NCBI GenBank assembly: GCA_050015275.1
Contig: JBEKBS010000013.1
Coordinates: 19,228 to 83,227 of the forward strand
Length of the DNA: 64,000 nucleotides
From: DATKJS01 sp050015275
GTDB taxonomy: Bacteria; Acidobacteriota; Aminicenantia; Aminicenantales; Saccharicenantaceae
Reading direction: 5' to 3'
Under the pieces are notes generated by a model. It had not been told where the DNA came from and searched no databases. It saw only the letters and a program-made list of their open reading frames with translations. Numbering within the stretch: the first letter of the stretch is position 1; every line of letters begins with the position of its first letter. Shown in pieces: positions 23,848-31,688 of this stretch. The translations under genes and the position numbers were made by a program.

Positions 23848-26212
23848 AGAGCTCTTCCTTCTTGGCCTTCCCCCTGTCCATTTCCTTGACGTAGGCCCTG
23901 CGGTCGACGAGGATCTCCCGGGGCTTGCTCCCTTCCGACGGGCCGATGATCCCCTCATCCTGCATCTGGTCGATGATCCGGGCCGCCCGGGCGTAGCCCA
24001 GCTTCAGCCGTCGCTGGAGGTGGGAGGCCGAAGCCTGGCCCGAGACCATCACCTGACGGACGGCCTCGTCATAAAGCTCGTCCTTTTCGTCCAAATCTCC
24101 CATGATCTTATCGGCGTCGCCGCGGACGACCTGGATGATCCTCTCGTCGAAGGTCGGCGTCCCCTGCGTCTTGACGAACTTGACCAGGCGCCGGACCTCG
24201 GGGATGGAGATGTAGGAGCAATGGAGGCGGATCAGCCGGGGAAAGTTCGGCGGCAGGAAGAGCATGTCCCCCATGCCGAGGAGCTTGTCGGCGCCCCCCG
24301 TGTCGATGATGATCCGGGAATCGACCTTGGACGGGACCCGGAACGCGACCCGGCAGGAGAAGTTGTTCTTGATCGTCCCGGTGATGACGTCGATCGACGG
24401 CCGTTGGGTGGCCATGACCAGATGGATGCCGACGGCCCGGGCGAGCTGGGCCAGCCGGCCGATGAAGAACTCGACCTCCTGGGCCCCCACCATCATCAGC
24501 TCGGCCAGCTCGTCGATGATGATGACGATGTAGGGAAGGGGCTGGAAAGCGTCCCGCTCCTCGTCGGTGAGCTTGCCCTTCTTGTCGGCCAGGATCTGCT
24601 TCATTTGCTGGTTGTACTGGTCGATGTTCCGGACCTTGACCCCCTGGAGCTTCTTGTAGCGCTCCTCCATCTTCCGGACGATGTCCATGAGCACGACGTG
24701 GGCCTTCTTGGGATCGTTGATGACTGGGCAGAGGAGATGGGGGACGTCCTCGTAGAGCGTGAACTCGAGGCGCTTGGGGTCGATGAGGACGAGCTTCACC
24801 TCTTCCGGGGTCGACTTGTAAAGGATGCTGGCGATCAGGGCGTTGAGGGCGACGCTCTTGCCCGTCCCCGTCGACCCGGCGATGAGGAGGTGGGGCATGA
24901 CCGCCAGGTCCGTGATGTAGACCCCGCCGTGGACGTCCTTGCCGAGGGCGAAGGTCAGCTTGGACGGCGATTCGAGGAACTTCTCCGACTCGATGATGTC
25001 GCGGAGCTTGATCGTCTCCCGCTTGTTGTTCGGGATCTCGACGCCCAGGGACGACTTGCCCGGGATCCGCTGGATGCGGACGGACTCGGCCTCCAGGGCC
25101 AGGGAGAGGTCCTCGGTGAGGTTGGCCACCTGGCTGACCTTGATTCCCGGCGCCGGGAAGAACTCGTAGGTCGTGATCACGGGCCCGGGGTGATACTCGC
25201 GGACCTCGCCCTCGATTCCGAACTCCTTGAGCTTCTCCTCGATCCGGCGCTTCTTGTCGTAGAGCTCGTCCTTGTCGACCTTCTCCGCCGGTTTCCCCGG
25301 GTCGAGGAGATTGAACGGCGGGAAGTGGTACTCGCCCTTCCTGCCGAGGTCGGGGAACAGGAGCTTTTCGGGCGGAGGGGGAGCCACGGGCCTGGGCGCC
25401 GGGGGGGCCTCCCGGGCGGCTTTCCGGGCCTCCTTCTCCATCCTCTTCTTTTCTTTCTCCCTCTCCTTCTCCGCTTTTTTTTCGGCCTTAGGGTCCGGCT
25501 TGCCCCCGGGTTCGCCCTCCCCGCCGGCCGAGGCTGGCTCGGCGTACTTCTTCAGGACCTTCTCCCTCATCTTGTCCCGCTCCTTGCTCTTCTGGTAACG
25601 GGTGACCCGGATCCGGACCTCCTTGATGGTTGATTCGAACGTCCCTTTGAAGAAGTGGAGCGTTTTCCCGAGCGACCAGCGGGTGGAGAAGAGGAGGAAG
25701 AGGCCGAGCGCGGCCAGGAGGAAGATGAACGAGCCGACCGTGCTCAGGTACCGTTCGAGAAAATTCAGGACGGAATATCCGATGATACCGCCCGCCTGTA
25801 TGGCCGTGCCCCTGAAAGGGATCCTCAGGAAAAGGAGCGCGGTCAGCGGACAGATGATCAGAAAGAACAGGAAGACGAAGCCCAGACGGCGCAGGAGGCC
25901 GCCGGCCGTGCCCCGCAGGACGGCCTTGACCGCTACGTAGCCGAGGATGAAGGGGAGGAGAAAGGCCGCAAAACCCAGGAGCCAGAAAAGCGCGTCGGCG
26001 AAATACGCTCCGGCGTGGCCGGCGAAGTTGCGGACGTGATGGCCTTGCGGCGGGACGTTGGCGAACGACGGGTCCTTGGAGTCATAGCTGATGAGGCTGA
26101 CCAGGGAGAAGAGGGTGAAGAAAAGGAGGACGAGGCCGGCGATCTCGACGGCCCGGCTCTGTCTGCGGGCCGCGGACTTCCCGTTCGCGCTGCCCTTCTT
26201 CGCGTTTTTCAC
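23846..26212 (-). CDS. ftsK: DNA translocase FtsK/SpoIIIE
   Basis: 788 residues, GTG start. Four N-terminal membrane helices (about 27-200) are followed by a charged, Pro-rich linker (about 215-300). The motor domain has GSTGTGKSVALNAL (Walker A), VLIDPKRLEFTLY, PYIVIIIDELAELMM (Walker B) and MATQRPSIDVITG. The C-terminal gamma winged helix (about 715-780, SASHLQRRLKLGYARAARIIDQM) reads KOPS-type DNA signals. It pumps chromosomal DNA through the closing septum and activates XerCD. An extended -10 box ends 6 bases before the GTG. Confidence 0.95.
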   Translation of the reverse strand: MKNAKKGSANGKSAARRQSRAVEIAGLVLLFFTLFSLVSLISYDSKDPSFANVPPQGHHVRNFAGHAGAYFADALFWLLGFAAFLLPFILGYVAVKAVLRGTAGGLLRRLGFVFLFFLIICPLTALLFLRIPFRGTAIQAGGIIGYSVLNFLERYLSTVGSFIFLLAALGLFLLFSTRWSLGKTLHFFKGTFESTIKEVRIRVTRYQKSKERDKMREKVLKKYAEPASAGGEGEPGGKPDPKAEKKAEKEREKEKKRMEKEARKAAREAPPAPRPVAPPPPEKLLFPDLGRKGEYHFPPFNLLDPGKPAEKVDKDELYDKKRRIEEKLKEFGIEGEVREYHPGPVITTYEFFPAPGIKVSQVANLTEDLSLALEAESVRIQRIPGKSSLGVEIPNNKRETIKLRDIIESEKFLESPSKLTFALGKDVHGGVYITDLAVMPHLLIAGSTGTGKSVALNALIASILYKSTPEEVKLVLIDPKRLEFTLYEDVPHLLCPVINDPKKAHVVLMDIVRKMEERYKKLQGVKVRNIDQYNQQMKQILADKKGKLTDEERDAFQPLPYIVIIIDELAELMMVGAQEVEFFIGRLAQLARAVGIHLVMATQRPSIDVITGTIKNNFSCRVAFRVPSKVDSRIIIDTGGADKLLGMGDMLFLPPNFPRLIRLHCSYISIPEVRRLVKFVKTQGTPTFDERIIQVVRGDADKIMGDLDEKDELYDEAVRQVMVSGQASASHLQRRLKLGYARAARIIDQMQDEGIIGPSEGSKPREILVDRRAYVKEMDRGKAKKEEL

Positions 26213-26218
26213 GCCGCG

Positions 26219-26227
26219 ATTATAGCA
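26219..26227 (-). promoter_or_regulatory. Extended -10 promoter of ftsK, predicted leaderless start
   Basis: TGCTATAAT on the minus strand, a perfect extended -10. Its last base is 6 bases from the ftsK GTG, so transcription would begin at or next to the start codon. Confidence 0.5.
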
Positions 26228-26283
26228 TAATTACGGTGAGCGATGATAAGGGACCCGGCCGGAGACTCCGCCCCGCTGAGAAG

Positions 26284-26376
26284 CGGGACTGCCCCGCCAA
26301 GAGACGGTGCTGCCCGCATCTGGACAAATCGGGCAAGAGCCGGGACTGCCCGCTACTGGACAGATCGGGCAGGAGG
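26284..26376. repeat. 36-base tandem repeat (about 2.6 copies), each unit with hairpin potential
   Basis: Copies at 26305-26340 and 26341-26376 match at most positions, and a partial copy lies at 26284-26304. Each full unit pairs TGCCCG with CGGGCA around a 13-base loop containing CTGGACA. The array spans the last codons of rsmA and the gap before ftsK. The remainder of this 140-base gap holds the ftsK -10 box. Confidence 0.6.
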
Positions 26377-27177
26377 CGGGGCGGCTCCCTGCCGGAGGGC
26401 GTCGAAGAGGGCAGCGAAGGTCTCAGGGGGGACTTGCTCGGCCCGGACGTTCGGCAGGAGGCCGCAGCGCTCGAAGGCGACGGCGAGGGCGCTGGCGTCC
26501 GCGTGCCTCTCAAGATTCTTCCGGAGCTGCTTCCGCCGCTCGGCGAAGGCCGCTTGGAGGAACGCGCGGTAGAGAGGCTCGCCCGTGACGGCGTGGAGCG
26601 GGGCGGGCCGTAGGCGAAGCGCGAGTAGGGCGGACTGAACCCTGGGCGGCGGCGAGAACGAGCCCGGGGCGACGGTGAAGACGACCCGGGCCTCGAAATA
26701 ATTCTGGAGGAGAATGGACAGGGGCGCGTATTTCTTGGATCCCGGCCCGGCCGGGATGCGCGCCGCCACCTCCTTCTGGAGGAGGAAGACGCAGTCCGTG
26801 AAAAGGTCCCGGTCATCGAGGACCCTGCGGAGGATCGGCGATGAGATCGAATAGGGGATGTTTCCCACGACACGGAGCGCCGGGACTCCGGCCTTGCGGC
26901 GAAGTTCGTTGAAGTCGATGGTCAGGGCGTCGCCATGAATGACCTCGACGTTGGCCGGCATCGCCTCCCGAAGTCCCGGGATAAGCCGCCCGTCCTTCTC
27001 GATGGCGATGACCCGCCCGGCCCTTTCCGCCAGGGCGGCCGTCAGGACGCCTCTGCCGGCGCCGATCTCGACGATAACGTCCTCTTTCCGGGGCCCGATG
27101 ACGCCGACGATCTTCCGGAGGACGGCCGGGCTGGCCAGAAAATGCTGCCCGAGGGCATGCCTTCGCGATCTCTTCAT
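26353..27177 (-). CDS. rsmA: 16S rRNA dimethyladenosine transferase RsmA (KsgA)
   Basis: 274 residues. Motifs in order: HALGQHFLASPAVLRKIV, the SAM-binding VEIGAGRGVLT, AIEKDGRL, HGDALTIDF, the catalytic VVGNIPYSISSPIL, FLLQKEVAARI and the C-terminal FAERRKQLRKNL. It dimethylates the two adjacent adenines near the 3' end of 16S rRNA. It lies upstream of ftsK on the same strand but ftsK has its own promoter. The last few residues lie within a tandem repeat. Confidence 0.95.
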   Translation of the reverse strand: MKRSRRHALGQHFLASPAVLRKIVGVIGPRKEDVIVEIGAGRGVLTAALAERAGRVIAIEKDGRLIPGLREAMPANVEVIHGDALTIDFNELRRKAGVPALRVVGNIPYSISSPILRRVLDDRDLFTDCVFLLQKEVAARIPAGPGSKKYAPLSILLQNYFEARVVFTVAPGSFSPPPRVQSALLALRLRPAPLHAVTGEPLYRAFLQAAFAERRKQLRKNLERHADASALAVAFERCGLLPNVRAEQVPPETFAALFDALRQGAAPPPARSVQ

Positions 27178-27245
27178 GGGTCAGGGTCCCGGCGGCTTTT
27201 TCGCCTCCGGCGCCTATGATACCGCTTTTGGACCTCTGGGGCCAT

Positions 27246-27260
27246 CCCGCCCTCGGCGGG
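27246..27260. other. Short GC hairpin in the rsmA/pseudo-receiver divergent region
   Basis: CCCGCC-CTC-GGCGGG forms a perfect 6-base stem, flanked by GGGCC/GGCCC that could extend it. It precedes the promoter of the small membrane peptide. The function is not evident. Confidence 0.3.
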
Positions 27261-27270
27261 GCCCTCCGGA

Positions 27271-27299
27271 TTGACGGTGGCTCCCGTTGTCCTTATAAT
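27271..27299 (+). promoter_or_regulatory. Near-consensus sigma-70 promoter before a 28-codon ORF
   Basis: TTGACG (27271-27276), a 17-base spacer and TATAAT (27294-27299): 11 of 12 consensus bases with ideal spacing. The inferred start is about 25 bases before a 28-codon ORF. Confidence 0.65.
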
Positions 27300-27330
27300 T
27301 GGGCCCTCAGAGATCGTTGAGGTCCTCGGG

Positions 27331-27417
27331 ATGCGCGCCAAGAAGATCCTCCTTTTTGCGTTCGGCGTCTTCGCCGCCGTGGCCGCCTTCCTCTCTATCA
27401 AAAGGCTAAGGCCATAG
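27331..27417 (+). CDS. Putative 28-residue membrane peptide
   Basis: A short open frame from ATG 27331 to TAG 27415-27417 encodes a peptide with a basic start (MRAKK), one hydrophobic stretch (ILLFAFGVFAAVAAFLSI) and a basic tail (KRLRP), the layout of a single-pass inner-membrane peptide. GAGG lies 8-11 bases upstream, and one of the best promoters in the window is 30 bases upstream. I do not recognise a family. It could also be chance coding within the transcript of the following gene. Confidence 0.4.
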   Translation: MRAKKILLFAFGVFAAVAAFLSIKRLRP

Positions 27418-27473
27418 GCCGGATCCCGCCGGGCGTTCGAGGAATTCCGCGCGACCCCATCCGGGCCGGAAGT

Positions 27474-27502
27474 TTGACAAGGGCCCAGGTTTTCAATACA
27501 TT
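27474..27502 (+). promoter_or_regulatory. Promoter for pseudo-receiver, accD and folC
   Basis: TTGACA (27474-27479), 17-base spacer and TACATT (27497-27502). The start codon at 27520 is 17 bases after the -10, so the leader is short and has no obvious Shine-Dalgarno. Confidence 0.55.
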
Positions 27503-27519
27503 ACATTGAGCGTGCACCC

Positions 27520-27996
27520 ATGGCCGATAAGAAAATATTGATCATCGATTATGATGCCCAGAGTTTGGACTCCCTGACCAAGCTGGTCAGGTCGCAGAAG
27601 GTCCAGGTCGTCACCGCTCCGGACGGCCAGGCCGGCTACGAAAAATTCCGTGCAGAGAGGCCGGACCTCGTCATCCTGGAGGCGATCCTGCCCAAGGTCC
27701 ACGGCTTCGACCTGACGAAGAAGATCACCCAGGAATCCGGGGGCCAGGTGCCCGTCGTGATCGTGACGGGCCTTTACAAGGGGCCCCAGTACCGGCACGA
27801 GGCGATCGCCACGTTCGGCGCGTCGGACTATTTCGAGAAGCCGGTGGACCCCGACCGCTTCATTGAGACGGTCCGGCAGCTGATGCGCGATGACGAGGAG
27901 ATCGAAGAAGCGCTGCCCGACCCGGCCACGGTCATCGACAACCTTTCCCAGCGGGTCAGGGATAAGGCCGCCCAGGGAAAGAAGAATGAGGGCTAG
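27520..27996 (+). CDS. Single-domain response-regulator receiver with Glu in place of the phosphoacceptor Asp
   Basis: 158 residues. The receiver fold covers about 5-125 and is followed by a charged helix. The phosphorylation site, normally DLVILD, reads DLVILEAILPKVHGFDL, so residue 54 is Glu. The acidic pocket is D10-Y11-D12 and so has lost one acidic residue. The switch Thr (T83 in VIVTG) and Lys (K107 in FEKPVD) are kept. Glu can mimic a phosphorylated Asp, so the protein may be permanently in an active-like state. No output domain or partner kinase is present. accD follows after 18 bases. Confidence 0.85.
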   Translation: MADKKILIIDYDAQSLDSLTKLVRSQKVQVVTAPDGQAGYEKFRAERPDLVILEAILPKVHGFDLTKKITQESGGQVPVVIVTGLYKGPQYRHEAIATFGASDYFEKPVDPDRFIETVRQLMRDDEEIEEALPDPATVIDNLSQRVRDKAAQGKKNEG

Positions 27997-28014
27997 GATC
28001 GAAGGACGGCGCGC

Positions 28015-28806
28015 ATGACGACCCTCTGGAGCCGCTGCAACAACTGCCAGCGCATCCTCTACAAGCAGGACATCCTCGACAACCTCCACGTCTGCCCGTC
28101 CTGCAATTTCCATTTCCGGATCTCGGCCGAGGACCGGCTCGGGATGCTGTTCGACGACGGGACGTACGAAGTCCAGGACGCCGGCATCCACTCCGTTGAC
28201 GCCCTCCATTTCGTCGACACCAAGCGGTACGTCGACCGGCTCGCCGAGAACGAGCAGAAGGTGGGCCTTGCGGAAGCCATCATCACGGCCAGGGGGACGA
28301 TGGGCGGCATCCCGGTCTATGTTCTGGCCATGGAATTCACCTTCCTGGGCGGGAGCGTGGCCTCGGTCGTGGGCGAGAAGATCGCCCGGGCCTGCGAACG
28401 GGCCATCGAGGAGAACCGCCCCGTCATCATCGTTTCCTGCTCCGGCGGCATGCGGATGCAGGAGGGGATGCTCTCGCTCATGCAGATGGCCAAGACGAGC
28501 GCGGCCATCGCCCGTCTCGGCGAAGCCAAGGTCCCGTACATCTCGGTCATGGCCGACCCGACGACGGGCGGAACAACGGCCAGCTTCGCCATGCTCGGCG
28601 ACATCAATATCGCCGAGCCGCAAGCCCTGATCGGCTTCGCCGGCCCTCGCGTCATCGAACAGACGATCAAGGAAAAGCTCCCCAAAGGCTTCCAGAGGGC
28701 GGAATTCCTTCTCAGCCATGGGATGGTCGATGACGTCATCGAACGGAAGAACCTGAGGCCTTACCTGATCAAAGCCCTCCGCCTCTTCCTCAACTGGCCT
28801 CAATGA
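28015..28806 (+). CDS. accD: Acetyl-CoA carboxylase carboxyltransferase beta subunit
   Basis: 263 residues, a compact AccD. The N-terminal zinc ribbon is CNNC...CPSC (about 8-30). The crotonase-like domain has GGSVASVVGEKI, IIVSCSGGMRMQEGMLSLMQM, SVMADPTTGGTTASFAMLGD and IGFAGPRVIEQTI, which form the oxyanion hole and CoA pocket. It makes malonyl-CoA with AccA, encoded elsewhere. Its stop overlaps the folC start (ATGA), a pairing common in bacteria. Confidence 0.95.
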   Translation: MTTLWSRCNNCQRILYKQDILDNLHVCPSCNFHFRISAEDRLGMLFDDGTYEVQDAGIHSVDALHFVDTKRYVDRLAENEQKVGLAEAIITARGTMGGIPVYVLAMEFTFLGGSVASVVGEKIARACERAIEENRPVIIVSCSGGMRMQEGMLSLMQMAKTSAAIARLGEAKVPYISVMADPTTGGTTASFAMLGDINIAEPQALIGFAGPRVIEQTIKEKLPKGFQRAEFLLSHGMVDDVIERKNLRPYLIKALRLFLNWPQ

Positions 28807-30095
28807 ACCCCGGCGAGTGCCGGGACTATCTCGGCCATCTCCAGCATTTCGGGATCAAGCTCGGCCTCGAAAACATCACCATGCTCCTCGCGGCCCTGGG
28901 CGAACCGCACCGGAGCTTCCCGGCCGTCCACGTGGCGGGGACCAACGGCAAGGGCTCGGTCTCGGCCATGCTCGACCTCATCCTCCGGAACCACGGGTTC
29001 CGCACCGGCCTCTACACCTCTCCCCATCTCGTGAGGGTCGAGGAGAGGGTCCGGGTCAATGGAGAGCGGATCGGGCCCGGGGAATTCTGCGTCCTCCTCG
29101 ACCGGGTCAGGGAGAGGATCGACGGCCTGATGGCGGCCGGGCGCCTGGTCTATCACCCGACGTTCTTCGAGGTCCTGACCGCCCTCACCTTCCTCCATTT
29201 CGCGGAGCGGAAGGTCGACGTCGCGGTCCTCGAGACGGGGATGGGCGGCCGGTTCGACGCCACGAACGTCGTCCATCCTCTTGTCTCCGTGATCACGACG
29301 ATCTCCAGGGACCACGAGAAGCATCTGGGCTCGACGCTCCGCCAGATCGCTTTTGAGAAGGCCGGCATCGTCAAGCCCGGTGTCCCGGTCGTCTGCGGCG
29401 TCCCGAAGGGTGTCGCTCTCGGGGTGATCCGCCGCCGCGCCCGCGAAGTCAAGGCCCCTTTTGTCCGCGTTTTCGGGCCGGGGACGGCTTTCGAAAGCCG
29501 GCGGACCGCCCGGGGTTTCCGCTTCCGGTACGCGAGCGGGGCGGATGAATACGTGTTCACCCCGGCCCTGGCCGGCCGCTACCAGGGCGAGAACGCGGCC
29601 GTCGCCGTCGCGGCGGCCGAGGTCCTCGGCCGGGTCTGGCGGCCGCTCCAGAAGTCGAAGATCCTCCGTGGCGTCCGCGAGGCGCGCTGGGAAGGCCGCC
29701 TGGAAACGGTCTCCCGGAGGCCCCTTGTCATCCTCGACGGCGCGCATAACGAGGAGGGGGCCGGGTCCTTGGCCGCCCATATCAAGGACGTGATCAGGAA
29801 GCCGGTCATCCTGGTCTTCGCGGCCATGAAGGACAAGGACATCCGGAAGATGGCCAGGCTTCTCTTCCCCCAGGCCCGGACCGTGATCCTGACCCAGGTC
29901 CCCTATAAGCGCTCCGCCCTGCCGGCCGAGATCCTTGAGGCAGCCCGCGAATTCGAGGGTCGCGTCCTGCTGGAGCCGGACGTGGCTAGAGCCGTGCGCC
30001 TGGCCCTTGATGAATCGGCCGGCCGGACCCCCGTCCTCATCGCCGGCTCCCTCTTCCTCGTCGGCGAGGTCAAGAAGCTCCGGTTGTTCGCCTGA
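28803..30095 (+). CDS. folC: Dihydrofolate/folylpolyglutamate synthase
   Basis: 430 residues. Mur-ligase-type ATP site VAGTNGKGSVSAML, then YTSPHLVRVEERVRVNGERI, a metal-binding VLETGMGGRFDATNV, ISRDHEKHLG, and LILDGAHNEEG-like LVILDGAHNEEGA in the C-terminal domain. It adds glutamate to dihydropteroate and folates. It overlaps accD by 4 bases. The following gap (30096-30162) holds the ATP synthase promoter. Confidence 0.94.
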   Translation: MNPGECRDYLGHLQHFGIKLGLENITMLLAALGEPHRSFPAVHVAGTNGKGSVSAMLDLILRNHGFRTGLYTSPHLVRVEERVRVNGERIGPGEFCVLLDRVRERIDGLMAAGRLVYHPTFFEVLTALTFLHFAERKVDVAVLETGMGGRFDATNVVHPLVSVITTISRDHEKHLGSTLRQIAFEKAGIVKPGVPVVCGVPKGVALGVIRRRAREVKAPFVRVFGPGTAFESRRTARGFRFRYASGADEYVFTPALAGRYQGENAAVAVAAAEVLGRVWRPLQKSKILRGVREARWEGRLETVSRRPLVILDGAHNEEGAGSLAAHIKDVIRKPVILVFAAMKDKDIRKMARLLFPQARTVILTQVPYKRSALPAEILEAAREFEGRVLLEPDVARAVRLALDESAGRTPVLIAGSLFLVGEVKKLRLFA

Positions 30096-30100
30096 GCCAG

Positions 30101-30129
30101 TTGCATTTTTCGCCAGATGGCGTTAAAAT
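30101..30129 (+). promoter_or_regulatory. ATP synthase operon promoter with an inverted repeat in the spacer
   Basis: TTGCAT (30101-30106), 17-base spacer and TAAAAT (30124-30129). The spacer contains CGCCA-GA-TGGCG (30111-30122), a perfect 5-base inverted repeat that could be an operator. The start codon of the first gene is 34 bases after the -10. Confidence 0.5.
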
Positions 30130-30162
30130 TTCATTTACTTTTCCGTCTGGGAAAGATATCCG

Positions 30163-30579
30163 ATGTTGTCCATTAACGCGACCGTTTTCGTCACGTTCGC
30201 CCTCGTCTGGATCCTCGTTCTCGTCCTGTCGCGTGTTTTCTTCAAGCCCGTCCGGCGCGTCCTCGACGAGCGGGCCTCGCGGATCGAGAAGGCGAAGGCG
30301 GAGACCGAGAAGACCCTGGCGGCCTATGAACAGGACCTCCGGCGGATCGAGGAAGGCCTGAAGGAGGCCCGGGCCGCGGCGGCCGGGATCCGTGAGCAGG
30401 CCGCACTCGAAGCTCTGAAGGAAAAGAGCCGGCTCCTCCAGGAGATCCAGGTCGAGTGCCGGGCCCAGGTGGACAAGGCCAAGGCCGAGCTCGGCCAGCG
30501 GGTCGAGGCGCTCAAGAAAGAGCTCGACGCCACGACCGAAGAGCTCTCCGAGGACATCGAGCGGAGGATCCTGAACTGA
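30163..30579 (+). CDS. F-type ATP synthase b'-like peripheral stalk subunit
   Basis: 138 residues. One N-terminal membrane helix (about 7-27, VFVTFALVWILVLVLSRVFF) with the typical KPVRRVLDERASRI exit is followed by a continuous Ala/Glu/Lys-rich coiled coil to the C-terminus. It is shorter than a full b subunit and is encoded directly before a second b-type gene, so the stalk is probably a b/b' heterodimer. The stop overlaps the next start (TGATG). Confidence 0.85.
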   Translation: MLSINATVFVTFALVWILVLVLSRVFFKPVRRVLDERASRIEKAKAETEKTLAAYEQDLRRIEEGLKEARAAAAGIREQAALEALKEKSRLLQEIQVECRAQVDKAKAELGQRVEALKKELDATTEELSEDIERRILN

Positions 30580-31160
30580 TGATGCCGCGGAAACCTTTCG
30601 CCGTCGTTCTCACCGTCCTGCCCCTCCTTTTGTTCATGAGCGCTGGGGAGGCGGGACGGCCGTCGACTGCCATGGATTTTGCCGGGAAGGTCGTCAATTT
30701 CGTTATCCTCTTCGGTGGCTTGGCGTTCGTCCTTCGCAAACCGCTTGCGGCCATGCTCCGAAAAAGGTCCGCCGACATCCGGGACACGATCCGACTGGCC
30801 GACGAGGGGAGCGCCGAAGCCGCGAAAAAATACGAAGGGTCGGAGGCGCGGCTGGCGGGGCTCGAGGGGGACGTCCTGCAGTTGAAGAACGAAGCCGAGG
30901 AGGACGCCCGCATGGAAAAAGACAGGATCGCCCGGCTGGCCGCCGAGGAGTCCGACCGGGTCCGGCAATTCACCGGCCAGGAGATCGACGAGCAGGTAAG
31001 GGCCGGCGCCGGGGAGCTCAGAGCGTACGCCGCGGAGCAGGCGACGGCCCTGGCCCGGGAGAGGATCCGGAAAAGGCTGACCGCCGAGGGCCAGGCGGCC
31101 CTCATCAACAAATCCATCGAGAGGCTCTCGCGGTTTTATGAAAAATCAGGTTCTCGTTAA
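30579..31160 (+). CDS. atpF: F-type ATP synthase b subunit with a signal-like N-terminus
   Basis: 193 residues from the ATG at 30579. An N-terminal signal-like hydrophobic stretch (about 7-22) precedes the usual b-subunit membrane helix (about 34-52, VVNFVILFGGLAFVLRKPL) and coiled-coil stalk. The C-terminal part (IRKRLTAEGQAALINKSIERLS) reaches the delta subunit. It overlaps atpH by 23 bases, which links translation of the two stalk parts. Confidence 0.85.
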   Translation: MMPRKPFAVVLTVLPLLLFMSAGEAGRPSTAMDFAGKVVNFVILFGGLAFVLRKPLAAMLRKRSADIRDTIRLADEGSAEAAKKYEGSEARLAGLEGDVLQLKNEAEEDARMEKDRIARLAAEESDRVRQFTGQEIDEQVRAGAGELRAYAAEQATALARERIRKRLTAEGQAALINKSIERLSRFYEKSGSR

Positions 31161-31680
31161 AAGATACGCCCAGGGCCTCGTCCAGGCCGTGAAGGACGAG
31201 GGGGAGTTCGCGGCCGTCCGGGCCGACCTCAACGCGTTCCTCGATCTTTATGCCCGCCAGGACGAGCTCCGCCGCGCGCTGATGAACCCGTTCATCAACG
31301 CCGGGGCCAAAACCAAAATTTTGAAGGACGTCCTGGACAGGGGCGGGGCCGGCAAGAAAACAGGCAGACTGCTCCAGCTTCTCCTCGATCACAAGCGTTT
31401 CGACCTCGTCAAGGACATCGCGGAAGTCCTGCCCGAAATGTGGAACGAGAAACTCGGGATCCTGACCTTCGAAATCGCCTCCGTCATTCCTCTGACAGAC
31501 GCCCAGAAGAGCCGGCTCCGGGAGACGATCGAGGCCGCGGAAAAGAGGCCCGTCGACCTCGTCTTCAAGATCGATCCCGGGATCATCGGGGGGCTCGCCC
31601 TGCGCACGGGGCACATCGTCTATGACGTGTCCATCCAGGGGAATCTCAACCAGATGAGAGAGCATATCCAGCAAGGCTAG
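31138..31680 (+). CDS. atpH: ATP synthase delta subunit (OSCP)
   Basis: 180 residues. The N-terminal helical bundle starts VLVKRYAQGLVQAVKDEGEF, and the C-terminal part has DPGIIGGLALRTGHIVYDVSIQGNLNQM, the typical OSCP ending. It joins the b/b' stalk to the alpha/beta crown. The start lies inside the end of atpF. Confidence 0.92.
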   Translation: MKNQVLVKRYAQGLVQAVKDEGEFAAVRADLNAFLDLYARQDELRRALMNPFINAGAKTKILKDVLDRGGAGKKTGRLLQLLLDHKRFDLVKDIAEVLPEMWNEKLGILTFEIASVIPLTDAQKSRLRETIEAAEKRPVDLVFKIDPGIIGGLALRTGHIVYDVSIQGNLNQMREHIQQG

Positions 31681-31688
31681 AGGTCGCC

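Noticed and set aside
26220..26873. 217-residue minus-strand frame over the tandem repeat
   Set aside because: Ser/Arg-rich shadow of rsmA plus repeat translation; no family features.
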